Origin: a virus
Reading direction: 5' to 3' (one strand)
Virus record (IMG/VR): IMGVR_UViG_3300025879_000099
Coordinates: 1 to 24,680 of that record
DNA: 24,680 bases
The position numbers and the translations under genes are program-made. The notes beneath the pieces were generated by a model. It worked only from the letters and a program-made list of their open reading frames with translations. It ran no database searches and was not told the DNA's origin. Positions 1 to 6,759 of this stretch are shown here, one piece after another. How positions within the stretch are numbered: the stretch's first letter is position 1; each line of letters starts with the position of its first letter.

Positions 1-116
1 TTCCATACTCTCTTTTGGAGAGTATCAAAGGCAGATATATATTCTACCTCTCTCTTTGCTATCTGTGCTCGTTCTTCCAATGCACCCAATGCTGATATTA
101 GTTCTTCTGCGTTCAT
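1..116 (-). CDS. Start of a gene leaving the window; possibly large terminase subunit
   Basis: An open frame starts with ATG at 116 and runs leftward without a stop to the window edge, giving 38 codons beginning MNAEELISALGALEERAQIA. The start overlaps the stop of the small-terminase gene as TAATG (114-118), which suggests translational coupling. The same junction occurs twice more in this genome (1880-1884 and 6757-6761). The visible part is a helical, charged N-terminus with no diagnostic motif. In most tailed phages the large terminase follows the small one, so TerL is the natural guess. That is from position only: no Walker A motif is reached within the window. The reading frame itself is well supported; the function is not. 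Confidence 0.6.
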   Translation of the reverse strand, partial: MNAEELISALGALEERAQIAKREVEYISAFDTLQKRVW

Positions 117-454
117 TAGTTAAAATCGAATGATATACTACTTGTGGTTTCGTTCTGTATCTCCTGTCTTTCTATATACCCTCGGTGTTTCCCTTTGGTT
201 TTTAGGTAGAAGATTGTTGCAGTGGTGTTCTTATCTTTGATTTGTTCGTGCAACTTACTCTCTGCAAAATCTACTGCAATCTCTTGTATATCTTTTACCT
301 CCTTTGCAAAGACCTCATCTTCGTTTAGATACTTGTAGAATGTTGTTCTATCTATACCTACCATCTTACATGCTGATGTTACTACTCCCAACGATTGTGT
401 CAGTGCTTCTATCAGTGCTCTTTTAGTCTGTTGTTTTTTGTTAGTTCTTCCCAT
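116..454 (-). CDS. Putative terminase small subunit (helix-turn-helix DNA-binding protein)
   Basis: This 112-aa protein has a basic N-terminus (MGRTNKKQQTKR) followed by a helix-turn-helix of the type seen in small terminases: GVVTSACKMVGIDRTTFYKY at about residues 23-42, where a short helix, a GI/GID turn and a recognition helix with R-T-T-F-Y are visible. The C-terminal half is helical (KDIQEIAVDFAESKLHEQI) and carries the K-T-K-G-K-HRGY segment common in phBC6A51-like small terminases. Small terminases bind the packaging site and load the large subunit on concatemeric DNA. The gene lies 2 nt after the methyltransferase stop and overlaps the next gene as TAATG. Length and motif fit the family; a simple phage transcription regulator is the main alternative. 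Confidence 0.72.
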   Translation of the reverse strand: MGRTNKKQQTKRALIEALTQSLGVVTSACKMVGIDRTTFYKYLNEDEVFAKEVKDIQEIAVDFAESKLHEQIKDKNTTATIFYLKTKGKHRGYIERQEIQNETTSSISFDFN

Positions 455-456
455 CG

Positions 457-1284
457 TTATTCCTTTGTATATATTTCTGGAAATGCAATTGCAATCAGTT
501 GATGTATATAGTTCATATCGGTTATACTACCACCTGATATACTGAATTGTTCCACTGCTTTTGTTTGTTTATTGTATGCATATAACCATTTTAGGTATTT
601 TATTATCTTATCCCTATACTCATCATCAGTTACTTTCATACCACATACTCTTACTGCTTCATATGGTCTTGCTTCCTTAAATAGACTTCCCCATAGTACG
701 AATGAGTAGTCATATTCTTGTATCTTTTTATGATTATCCTTCTTATGTTCTCTACCATATTGTACGAATTCGATTATATCTGTCTTATATTGGATGTTTT
801 TGTACCTATCTTTGTCTGGGTTTCGTTTATATATCACGAATGCAGTAGGTATATCTAAGTTAGTATATTGAGTATCCAATAGAGTTGAGTAGATTATCTC
901 GAACTTATCAAATTGGTTATAGTTGTTATGATATATAGCTGGGAGTATCCATGCTATATAATCTCCTTCACTTACTGATTTATCGTAGAATGCATTTAGA
1001 AGTTGTTTTGCTGCACCTCCATATGGTGGGTTTCCTATAAATAGTCTGCCTTTCTTATATCCTAAAGACTCTACTATAAAGTCTGTCTTATGTATATACT
1101 CGTGTTGTGGGTATAAGTCCATTGCTATACAATTGGGTATTTGATGGGAGAATGAACCTGCACCTGCTGATGGTTCTACTATCTCTGTTATATTCTCCTT
1201 ACCAATTATCTCATATGCCTTTTCTATACACCATCTAGCAACTATTGGTGGAGTATAGTATTTATCAAACTCTATCTTTGCCAT
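457..1284 (-). CDS. DNA N6-adenine methyltransferase
   Basis: This 275-aa protein carries the hallmarks of an amino-methyltransferase acting on adenine in DNA. The N-terminal KYYTPP (about residues 8-13) is usual in phage enzymes of this type. Motif I, EPSAGAGSF (37-45), binds S-adenosylmethionine. DLYP (56-59) follows strand 2. The catalytic motif IV is NPPY (85-88) inside GNPPYGG. There is no separate target-recognition domain of restriction-system size and no endonuclease next to it, so it is probably an orphan enzyme protecting or marking phage DNA. Its start lies inside the 3' end of the ParB-like gene (20-nt overlap), so the two are probably co-translated. The target sequence cannot be read from the protein. 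Confidence 0.88.
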   Translation of the reverse strand: MAKIEFDKYYTPPIVARWCIEKAYEIIGKENITEIVEPSAGAGSFSHQIPNCIAMDLYPQHEYIHKTDFIVESLGYKKGRLFIGNPPYGGAAKQLLNAFYDKSVSEGDYIAWILPAIYHNNYNQFDKFEIIYSTLLDTQYTNLDIPTAFVIYKRNPDKDRYKNIQYKTDIIEFVQYGREHKKDNHKKIQEYDYSFVLWGSLFKEARPYEAVRVCGMKVTDDEYRDKIIKYLKWLYAYNKQTKAVEQFSISGGSITDMNYIHQLIAIAFPEIYTKE

Positions 1285-1882
1285 ATCGTAGTATTAGTTG
1301 TTTCATATCTTCTACAAATGCATTTTTAGTCTGTATATCTTTTAAGTTTCTTATAGCCTTCTTTACACTATCATCCTCGAACTCTACCATATATTCGTTG
1401 AGGAATATGATGTTTTGTTTGATATAGTCATTCACATCTACTTTATCTGCAATGAAATTGGAACCTTCAAGTTGTTTCTTGAATTTATTTTCCATTTCAT
1501 TCTCACCGAATATACCTATCATCTGCCAGTCCTCGAACCCTGATTTTAGTAGTAGGTTCTTATCCCATCCACCAAGTAGTTCCAAATCCCATTCACCATA
1601 TCCATTATTATCTTTTAGGATGAATTCTTTTTTCTGTGCATCAGTTAGGTTTTCTGCTTTGATGATATAGATTTCTTCCAACCCAGCATCCTTACATGCT
1701 TGTAATCTCATATTCCCACCCAATACTACCATATCACTATCTACTACGATAGGTCTTATTTTTAGCATCTCGGGGAAATCCTTTATGGATTGGACGAGTT
1801 TTTTTCTCTTATCCTTACTGATGGTTCTTGGATTATCCGTATTCGGTTTTACTTTATGTATTCTTACCTTTTGTATATCCAT
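1265..1882 (-). CDS. ParB/sulfiredoxin-fold domain protein
   Basis: The N-terminal ~110 residues of this 205-aa protein match the ParB-like fold found in many phage proteins next to methyltransferases. KPNTDNPR is the entry loop, IRPIVVDSDMVVLGGNMRLQA is the core strand-helix element with GGNMR in place of the usual GxxR signature, and LKDNNGYGEWD closes the domain. The C-terminal 90 residues are helical and charged, without a motif I recognise. The ParB fold binds nucleotides (CTPase or nuclease activities are known in the wider family), but its role in phage versions next to methyltransferases is not settled. Its start overlaps the upstream stop as TAATG and its end overlaps the methyltransferase. 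I see no HTH or partition partner, so plasmid-type segregation is unlikely. Confidence 0.75.
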   Translation of the reverse strand: MDIQKVRIHKVKPNTDNPRTISKDKRKKLVQSIKDFPEMLKIRPIVVDSDMVVLGGNMRLQACKDAGLEEIYIIKAENLTDAQKKEFILKDNNGYGEWDLELLGGWDKNLLLKSGFEDWQMIGIFGENEMENKFKKQLEGSNFIADKVDVNDYIKQNIIFLNEYMVEFEDDSVKKAIRNLKDIQTKNAFVEDMKQLILRYGKDRV

Positions 1883-2301
1883 TATTTTTTCTTTGTGGTT
1901 CGTTTCTTTCTTGTTGGTTTTACTGGTACTGATTTAACTTCTACCTCTTTTGGTTTGGATATACTCTTTTCCAACTTACTTACATCAAACTCTATCTTTA
2001 CGTTAGATAGTTCTTCCAAAGGTTCTTCTTCTTTGATTAGTGCTAGATTGGGTAGTAGTGAGTGGAACCTTTCTGTAAATCGTATCTCATCACTAAAAGT
2101 ATATTCACTTATCATTACATTTACCTTATTTACTGTATCTCTATCCATGCACGTGCATACGTGTGGTCCTCTTCCTTCTTTTGGATTGAAGAAGTTAAAG
2201 ATTTGGTATAGGGTATTCCTATCCATCTCTTTTGGTCCCTTACCTTGGTAGTTTTCTATGTAAAAGAGTATTAGTGTCTCTTGTTCTATGGTTAGTTTCA
2301 T
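1882..2301 (-). CDS. Hypothetical protein with lysine-rich tail
   Basis: I do not recognise this 139-aa protein. The N-terminal part looks globular, with a helical segment (LTIEQETLILFYIENYQGKG) and a CxC pair in GPHVCTCMDRDT at about residues 46-57. The end is disordered: repeated Lys-Pro-Val-Glu and then RKKRTTKKK, a basic tail suited to nucleic-acid contact. It sits between a small membrane-protein gene (2-nt gap) and the ParB-like gene (TAATG overlap), in a compact operon with DNA-related functions. A DNA-associated role is only an inference from the tail and the neighbours. Confidence 0.6.
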   Translation of the reverse strand: MKLTIEQETLILFYIENYQGKGPKEMDRNTLYQIFNFFNPKEGRGPHVCTCMDRDTVNKVNVMISEYTFSDEIRFTERFHSLLPNLALIKEEEPLEELSNVKIEFDVSKLEKSISKPKEVEVKSVPVKPTRKKRTTKKK

Positions 2302-2303
2302 CT

Positions 2304-2546
2304 TTATTGGTGTTTGTATGTAAAATTATCTTGGTTTTTCATTCGTTCTATTCTCTTTCTCATCTCACGGATTTCTTTGCATGTCAATCCGTTGAGGTAG
2401 TCCTCTCTCTCGGCACACCCGCAATCTTCATAGCCAAGTTTATTGGCTATCCAATATGCGATTTGGTATCCGTTACCGAGGGTTACTATGGTTATCAATC
2501 CTTGTAGCATTGTTCCCAATTTAATATAGCATCCTATTTGTTTCAT
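2304..2546 (-). CDS. Small membrane-anchored protein with CGC motif
   Basis: This 80-aa protein has one hydrophobic stretch near its N-terminus (LGTMLQGLITIVTLGNGYQI, about residues 10-29). It is followed by LGYEDCGCAERED (37-49) and a charged helix (EIREMRKRIERMK). Small proteins combining a single hydrophobic segment with a CGC-x-x-R-type motif recur, as I recall, in phages of Bacteroidota, with no established function. The start overlaps the HNH gene stop as ATGA (2543-2546), so it is likely translated from the same message. A role in the cell envelope or lysis is possible, but no signal-arrest-release or holin pattern is convincing. Confidence 0.6.
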   Translation of the reverse strand: MKQIGCYIKLGTMLQGLITIVTLGNGYQIAYWIANKLGYEDCGCAEREDYLNGLTCKEIREMRKRIERMKNQDNFTYKHQ

Positions 2547-3082
2547 AATGAGTATTTATCGTTTATATCTGTATCATAGGTTCTTGTACCATACTTTCCA
2601 CTAGGTAGTATAGTATGAACTCTGTTTCTTATCACTCTATGTACTGCTGTAACTGATACTCCCCACCTGTCAGCAACTTTCTTAAAAGAACCGAGTTCTT
2701 CATAATCTGTTATGAGTTCATCTCTTACATCTCTTAATATACTACCACCTTGAACTTTTCTATTATACTTGTCATTATTTTCTCTCGGTGTCATTAGTTG
2801 TAAATTGGAGAGATTATTGTTACTTGGGTTAGAATCTTTGTGGTCTATATCCAATCCTTTTGGTATTTCACCTACGAAGTTTTCCCATACCAATCTATGT
2901 ACATATTTTAATTTACCAAGTTTTCCACTACCATCATACAAGCGAACTTGGTAGTAGCCTTTCTTACTCTGTGATGCACGTTGTGGTTTTAGTTTTTTCT
3001 TCTTTGCCCATTTTAGGGAATATACATCACCACTTTGGTTGATTGTATATTTTTCGTACCCTTCTATTTTTTTTGTTTCCAT
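2543..3082 (-). CDS. HNH endonuclease with NUMOD4 and HTH modules (homing type)
   Basis: The 179-aa protein has the three-part layout of free-standing HNH homing endonucleases. A NUMOD4-type N-terminus (EGYEKYTINQSGDVYSLK, about 7-24) precedes the HNH core YVHRLVWENFVGEIPKGLDI-DHKDSNPSNNNLSNLQLMT (about 60-99). The core includes HR, IDHKD and the N-rich segment NPSNNNLSNL that ends in the third motif. A C-terminal helix-turn-helix (VADRWGVSVTAVHRVIRNR, about 136-154) should give site choice. Such enzymes nick or cut DNA and spread by copying themselves into homologous sites. It sits inside an operon of small genes, with the following start overlapping its stop, so it is a resident gene and not an interruption of one. 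No intron is visible around it. Confidence 0.88.
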   Translation of the reverse strand: METKKIEGYEKYTINQSGDVYSLKWAKKKKLKPQRASQSKKGYYQVRLYDGSGKLGKLKYVHRLVWENFVGEIPKGLDIDHKDSNPSNNNLSNLQLMTPRENNDKYNRKVQGGSILRDVRDELITDYEELGSFKKVADRWGVSVTAVHRVIRNRVHTILPSGKYGTRTYDTDINDKYSL

Positions 3083-3085
3083 AAT

Positions 3086-3274
3086 TTAGTTCTTTAATTC
3101 GTTTAGGTATTCTATTACTTGTTTTCGTATATACTCTCTTAGAGGGTTTCTAAGAGGTTTTAATTTAATTTTGGATACTATATACTTTATTCCTCTGTAC
3201 ACTCCGTATCCCATTGTAAATGCACCTACAAACGGTAGTGCATCATTTAGTATTGCAATCATAATTGTTCCCAT
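3086..3274 (-). CDS. Small membrane protein
   Basis: This 62-aa protein has a hydrophobic N-terminal half (IMIAILNDALPFVGAFTMGY, about residues 4-23) that could span the membrane once, followed by a strongly basic amphipathic tail (KIKLKPLRNPLREYIRKQ). The start codon lies one nucleotide after the stop of the sigma-like gene, so the two are read from one message. Size, one membrane segment and positive C-terminus recall small phage holins or envelope-modifying peptides, but no endolysin gene is adjacent, so no function is assigned. Confidence 0.5.
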   Translation of the reverse strand: MGTIMIAILNDALPFVGAFTMGYGVYRGIKYIVSKIKLKPLRNPLREYIRKQVIEYLNELKN

Positions 3275-3275
3275 G

Positions 3276-3803
3276 CTATTTGGTTTTATAGTTATCTTTA
3301 TCGAAACTCATTCTTATATTTTTCTTTATATTATTTATATCCTTGGTTATATGGATTCTGTTGATGTTATAGTATCTACTCATCTCTCTTTGAGAGTCAC
3401 CTGATATAAAGTGTTTCTCTGCTATGGTTCGTTCATATACTGGTAGATTGCCAATATATAATTTTACATCCTTAGATAGTTTTTCTGTATCCTCATGTAT
3501 TTCTATATTATCTTCTACTCCCTCCATTATATCATCGTTTATTTCTACCGATTTTAGTAAGGTCTTTTTGTATTGGTTATAGAATGGAGATGAGCCTGAG
3601 TTGTATTGTATATGTACCATCTTTACGATATAGTGTTGCACTTTATCATCTTCTACTATCTTGTTAGTATAATCACTACCCTTTTCTAGTAGGTTTAAGA
3701 TACAGTCTTGTAGTAAATCTTCTGTATCTTGATGGTTTCTCGTTACTGCTTTTACCTTTTGGAGTATTTCGGTATAGTGCTGTTCTATATAGTTTCCTAT
3801 CAT
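3276..3803 (-). CDS. Sigma-70-like (ECF-type) RNA polymerase factor, divergent
   Basis: The protein, 175 aa from the start chosen here, has two regions placed as in small sigma factors. A region-2-like helix with NHQDTEDLLQDCILNLLEKG lies near residues 23-42 (compare the DAEDLxQDxFL signature). A region-4-like HTH lies near the C-terminus, LPVYERTIAEKHFISGDSQR followed by EMSRYYNINRIHITKDI. Such factors redirect host RNA polymerase to phage promoters. The open frame extends to 3863, but that start would fall inside the terminator of the fibre gene. The ATG at 3803, preceded by AAAGGAAAAGG, is preferred. It is the first gene after that terminator, which suits a separately controlled regulator. 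The sequence is divergent, so a non-sigma DNA-binding role remains possible. Confidence 0.6.
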   Translation of the reverse strand: MIGNYIEQHYTEILQKVKAVTRNHQDTEDLLQDCILNLLEKGSDYTNKIVEDDKVQHYIVKMVHIQYNSGSSPFYNQYKKTLLKSVEINDDIMEGVEDNIEIHEDTEKLSKDVKLYIGNLPVYERTIAEKHFISGDSQREMSRYYNINRIHITKDINNIKKNIRMSFDKDNYKTK

Positions 3804-3825
3804 TATTACCTTTTCCTTTAAGTAT

Positions 3826-3837
3826 AAGTATATACTT
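3826..3837. promoter_or_regulatory. 12-bp perfect palindrome upstream of the sigma-like gene
   Basis: AAGTATATACTT is a perfect dyad 22 bp ahead of the preferred start codon at 3803, between it and the fibre-gene terminator. Part of it is repeated just to the left (AAGTAT again at 3820-3825). Its location in the only space available for a promoter of the sigma-like gene suggests an operator. The AT-only core makes chance occurrence in this genome quite possible. Confidence 0.3.
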
Positions 3838-3851
3838 TTTGTATTTAACGT

Positions 3852-3883
3852 AAAAAACCCCATAGATTTTTTCTATGGGGTTT
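3852..3883 (-). terminator. Rho-independent terminator after the fibre gene
   Basis: On the minus strand, a 12-bp stem (AAACCCCATAGA pairing with TCTATGGGGTTT, 3872-3883 with 3855-3866) encloses a 5-nt A loop and runs directly into a T tract (3857-3852). It begins 20 bp beyond the stop of the 752-aa fibre gene and ends the virion-gene transcription unit. It also separates that unit from the sigma-like gene. Confidence 0.9.
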
Positions 3884-3903
3884 CATTTACATATTGTTTT
3901 AGT

Positions 3904-6162
3904 TTATACTAAACTTACTGCTCTCCATGCACCATCATAGAAGTATAATGCTGAACCTGATACTGCAAGTTCTCCAACTACTCCACTTGGTAGTGGGTCT
4001 TGTGCAACCATTTTGAGAGTTTCTGTAATTTGAACTGTTCCGTTGAGGTTTACATCAACTCCTACTAATCCACCAAGAGTTGCATTATTTACTTCTACTT
4101 TATTAGTTCCAGTTCCATCTTTAACTTGGAAAGTAGCACCTGGTGCTGCATTAGTTCCATTTATAGTTTGATTACCAGTTAAAGTAGCATCACCATCGTT
4201 TAATAAATTACCATTTACTATTACATCAGCTCCAGTTAAACCTGCTAATGTTGCATTTTGGACTTGTAATCTTGGTGTGTTGTTTCCATCTTTAACTGTT
4301 AAAGTAGAACCTGGTGAAGTATTAGTTCCATTCACCACACCATTTTTATCAAGGGTTGTATCGTTATTTAGATTTATCCCAAATACTGCATCAACTGCTA
4401 CTAAACCATTTGCTTGTATGTTAAAATTACCTGTTGAAAGAAACTTACTATTGGGTGCGTTAAATACTACTCCTGCTTGTCCATCACTAAACTTTCCAAC
4501 AAACTCTACTGTATTACTACCTGAACTAATAATAAATTTATTATCAGCAATACCCAATGAACCAGTTGCAGATATATTACCAGCAACAAATTGATTACCA
4601 TTTACTATTACATCAACTCCGGTCAATCCACTTAATGTTGCATTGTTTACTTGTAATCTTGGTGTGTTGTTTCCATCTCTTACATCTAATGTAGAACCTG
4701 GTATAGTATTAGTTCCACCCACAAATACATCATCTGCAAATGAAGTTGAACCAGATACGATTACATTTCCACTTGTTTTGAGGTTTAGAATATTCTGTGC
4801 CTCTATATTAGTAGAGTTGATTGCATAATGATTCCAATTGGATACTACTGTGTTATATGCTGCTGCCTTAATGTTAAAGTTGTCTACATACTTACCTACT
4901 GAACCCAATTCAATAAGACTTGCACTTGGTGCGTTTATATCACCTAATAAAGTTTGATTACCAGTTAAAGTAGCATCTCCATCATTTAGTAGATTACCAT
5001 TTATTACTACATCAGCTCCTGTTATACCTGCTAATGTTGCATTTTGGACTTGTAATCTTGGTGTGTTGTTTCCATCTTTAACTGTTAAAGTAGAACTTGG
5101 TATAGTATTGGTTCCTTGTATGATTTCATCACCAGTAAAGGTATTGGAACCAGTAGTAGCAAATGAACCTGTATCTATACTACTACCGAATGAACCAGTT
5201 GATACTTGTTGTGGAACTCCATTAACATCTCCTACCCATACATTACCTTCTGTGATGTTAGGTAAAGTTGTATGTAATTGATTAATAAAGTATCCTGCTC
5301 CATTGTTTCCTGGTCTTGATACTACACCCAATACTTGAATGTCTGCAGAACCCGTTGGTCTTGTTGCAGTCCATCCACCATTAGTTCCAAGATAAACTAT
5401 ATCTCCTGATTGTAAAGTTCCTACATCTATACTATCTATTAAACCTGCAATCAACCCTAAACCATTTCCATTTGCAGAAATGTTCTCACTTGCAATAAGT
5501 GTTGCTGGGAATCTATTTGGATTACTATTATCTGCTAAGTAAACATCTACTCTATCGCCTGTGTTAGAATCAACATATAATGCTTGTCCTCTTTGTATCT
5601 CAAATGCTTCTCGGTTTTTGATTTCTTCATACATTGATTTCACATACTGAAAGGATAAGTTCCCTGCTCCATCAGTTTGTAAGAATGATTTATCACCGTT
5701 ATCCGTATAGGTTGTATCTTCTAGTACTATCTGTGAACTTCCACTTACCAATCCACTTGGTAAAGTTGGAATTGGTAGGTTAGTCAATCCACTACCATCT
5801 CCTATGAATGAACCAGTAAAGTTAGAACCACCCGTTACATATCCGTGATTACCTGCTTGTATTCTACCTACATAGTTAGTTATATCACCCGCATATTGTT
5901 CATACTGTGAATTTACAAATATACCACCGTTGAATGAATTAGCACCTGTAAAGGTGTTAGAACCAGTAGTTGCATATTTTGGATTTAGATTATCTATTCC
6001 ACTACCATCACCAACGAATGATGATGATACGGACCCACTTATGGTTACACCATCTATGGGGTTTCCAAGACCATCTACTAAATTACCAGTATCTGTATCC
6101 TTTTGTAGTAGTTGTTGGAATGAACTACTGATTGTTTGGTTTGTTAAATTGTAATTTGCCAT
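3904..6162 (-). CDS. Phage tail fibre / receptor-binding structural protein with internal repeats
   Basis: This 752-aa, Gly/Thr/Asn/Ser-rich protein has the low-complexity beta-rich composition of tail fibres. Two motifs of the fibre type GDGSGLTNL occur (about residues 52-60 and 122-130), with ATTGSNTFTG spacers near residues 65 and 335. The C-terminal half has four copies of a ~60-130-residue unit starting GTNTxPxSTLxVKDGNNTPR (about 349, 482, 611, 669), each followed by LQVxNATLxGLTGxDVxxNGN. The protein ends with a short aromatic strand (ALYFYDGAWRAVSLV), and no S74 intramolecular chaperone domain is present. The gene follows the connector gene by 15 nt, has AGAGGACA before ATG, and is last in the virion operon. 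A fibre or whisker is favoured; the receptor is unknown. Confidence 0.75.
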   Translation of the reverse strand: MANYNLTNQTISSSFQQLLQKDTDTGNLVDGLGNPIDGVTISGSVSSSFVGDGSGIDNLNPKYATTGSNTFTGANSFNGGIFVNSQYEQYAGDITNYVGRIQAGNHGYVTGGSNFTGSFIGDGSGLTNLPIPTLPSGLVSGSSQIVLEDTTYTDNGDKSFLQTDGAGNLSFQYVKSMYEEIKNREAFEIQRGQALYVDSNTGDRVDVYLADNSNPNRFPATLIASENISANGNGLGLIAGLIDSIDVGTLQSGDIVYLGTNGGWTATRPTGSADIQVLGVVSRPGNNGAGYFINQLHTTLPNITEGNVWVGDVNGVPQQVSTGSFGSSIDTGSFATTGSNTFTGDEIIQGTNTIPSSTLTVKDGNNTPRLQVQNATLAGITGADVVINGNLLNDGDATLTGNQTLLGDINAPSASLIELGSVGKYVDNFNIKAAAYNTVVSNWNHYAINSTNIEAQNILNLKTSGNVIVSGSTSFADDVFVGGTNTIPGSTLDVRDGNNTPRLQVNNATLSGLTGVDVIVNGNQFVAGNISATGSLGIADNKFIISSGSNTVEFVGKFSDGQAGVVFNAPNSKFLSTGNFNIQANGLVAVDAVFGINLNNDTTLDKNGVVNGTNTSPGSTLTVKDGNNTPRLQVQNATLAGLTGADVIVNGNLLNDGDATLTGNQTINGTNAAPGATFQVKDGTGTNKVEVNNATLGGLVGVDVNLNGTVQITETLKMVAQDPLPSGVVGELAVSGSALYFYDGAWRAVSLV
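4139..5117. repeat. Direct repeats inside the fibre gene
   Basis: Two ~166-bp blocks, 4166-4331 and 4952-5117, are close to identical at the DNA level. They share the run GTTTGATTACCAGTTAAAGT at their left ends and the same text through the codons for the VKDGNNTPRLQVQNATLAG unit. A more diverged third copy lies near 4585-4718 and a fourth near 4070-4158. The near-identity at silent positions points to recent duplication or gene conversion. This could let the fibre gain or lose repeat units by recombination. Confidence 0.85.
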
Positions 6163-6177
6163 GTGTTTTTTGTCCTC

Positions 6178-6759
6178 TTATTGTGGTAAATAATCGTATC
6201 TTGAGTTTATTACTTTCAGTCCCATTGCATTTACTACGTTTGGTATTTCGTTTCTAAATACTATTGGGGATTTATATTGAGTTGATGTATCAGGGTATAT
6301 ATCATCATTTACATTTTGGTTGTATTCTGGATATGCAGCTTCATTGAATGCCATATAATCTACCAACCTCTCACTAAAATATTCCGCCTTATTTTTAACG
6401 GATTGTCTTTTTTTATCGTATAATGCTATATCTGCAGCTGCATTGTTCTCTCCACCTTGTGGAACGACCAATCCTGCGTTTCTTGGTCTTAGATAGATTG
6501 TTTCCAAACTTTCGTAGTAGGACCAGTATAGTAGTGCATCTTGGATATAATCATCTACGAGTGTTTTATAGTTTCCACTTAGAGTATCGTTATCTACATC
6601 ACTTATGATTTTATCATATAGTTTAGTTCCCAATAGTCTTGTTATATGAACTATCTGTGCTTCTCTTATTACTGATGAAATTAAGTCAACATCCAATGCG
6701 TTGTTTATATCAGTAAATCGTTTTAGTTTTGCTTCACTTATTAGTAGAGTATTCTGCAT
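6178..6759 (-). CDS. Putative head-tail connector / head completion protein
   Basis: The 193-aa protein is mainly helical at its start (LLISEAKLKRFTDINNALDV, then SSVIREAQIVHITRLLGTKL). That pattern, a set of N-terminal helices predicted to pack as a small bundle, is common to head-tail connectors encoded next to portal genes. The middle contains DALLYWSYYESLETIYLRPR, and the C-terminal part is Asn/Tyr-rich. Its start overlaps the portal stop as TAATG (6757-6761), so the two are coupled. It resembles uncharacterised connector-like proteins of Bacteroidota phages (DUF6712-type), as far as I can tell by eye. The assignment rests on position and helical pattern. Confidence 0.5.
   Translation of the reverse strand: MQNTLLISEAKLKRFTDINNALDVDLISSVIREAQIVHITRLLGTKLYDKIISDVDNDTLSGNYKTLVDDYIQDALLYWSYYESLETIYLRPRNAGLVVPQGGENNAAADIALYDKKRQSVKNKAEYFSERLVDYMAFNEAAYPEYNQNVNDDIYPDTSTQYKSPIVFRNEIPNVVNAMGLKVINSRYDYLPQ

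Noticed and set aside
2543-3082. Intron or gene interruption by the HNH endonuclease
   Set aside because: Flanking genes are complete in their own frames and overlap normally. No split gene or group I intron core is visible.
3804-3863. N-terminal extension of the sigma-like gene to 3863
   Set aside because: The extension begins inside the stem of the fibre-gene terminator and would need the terminator to be read through. The ATG at 3803 has a better leader.
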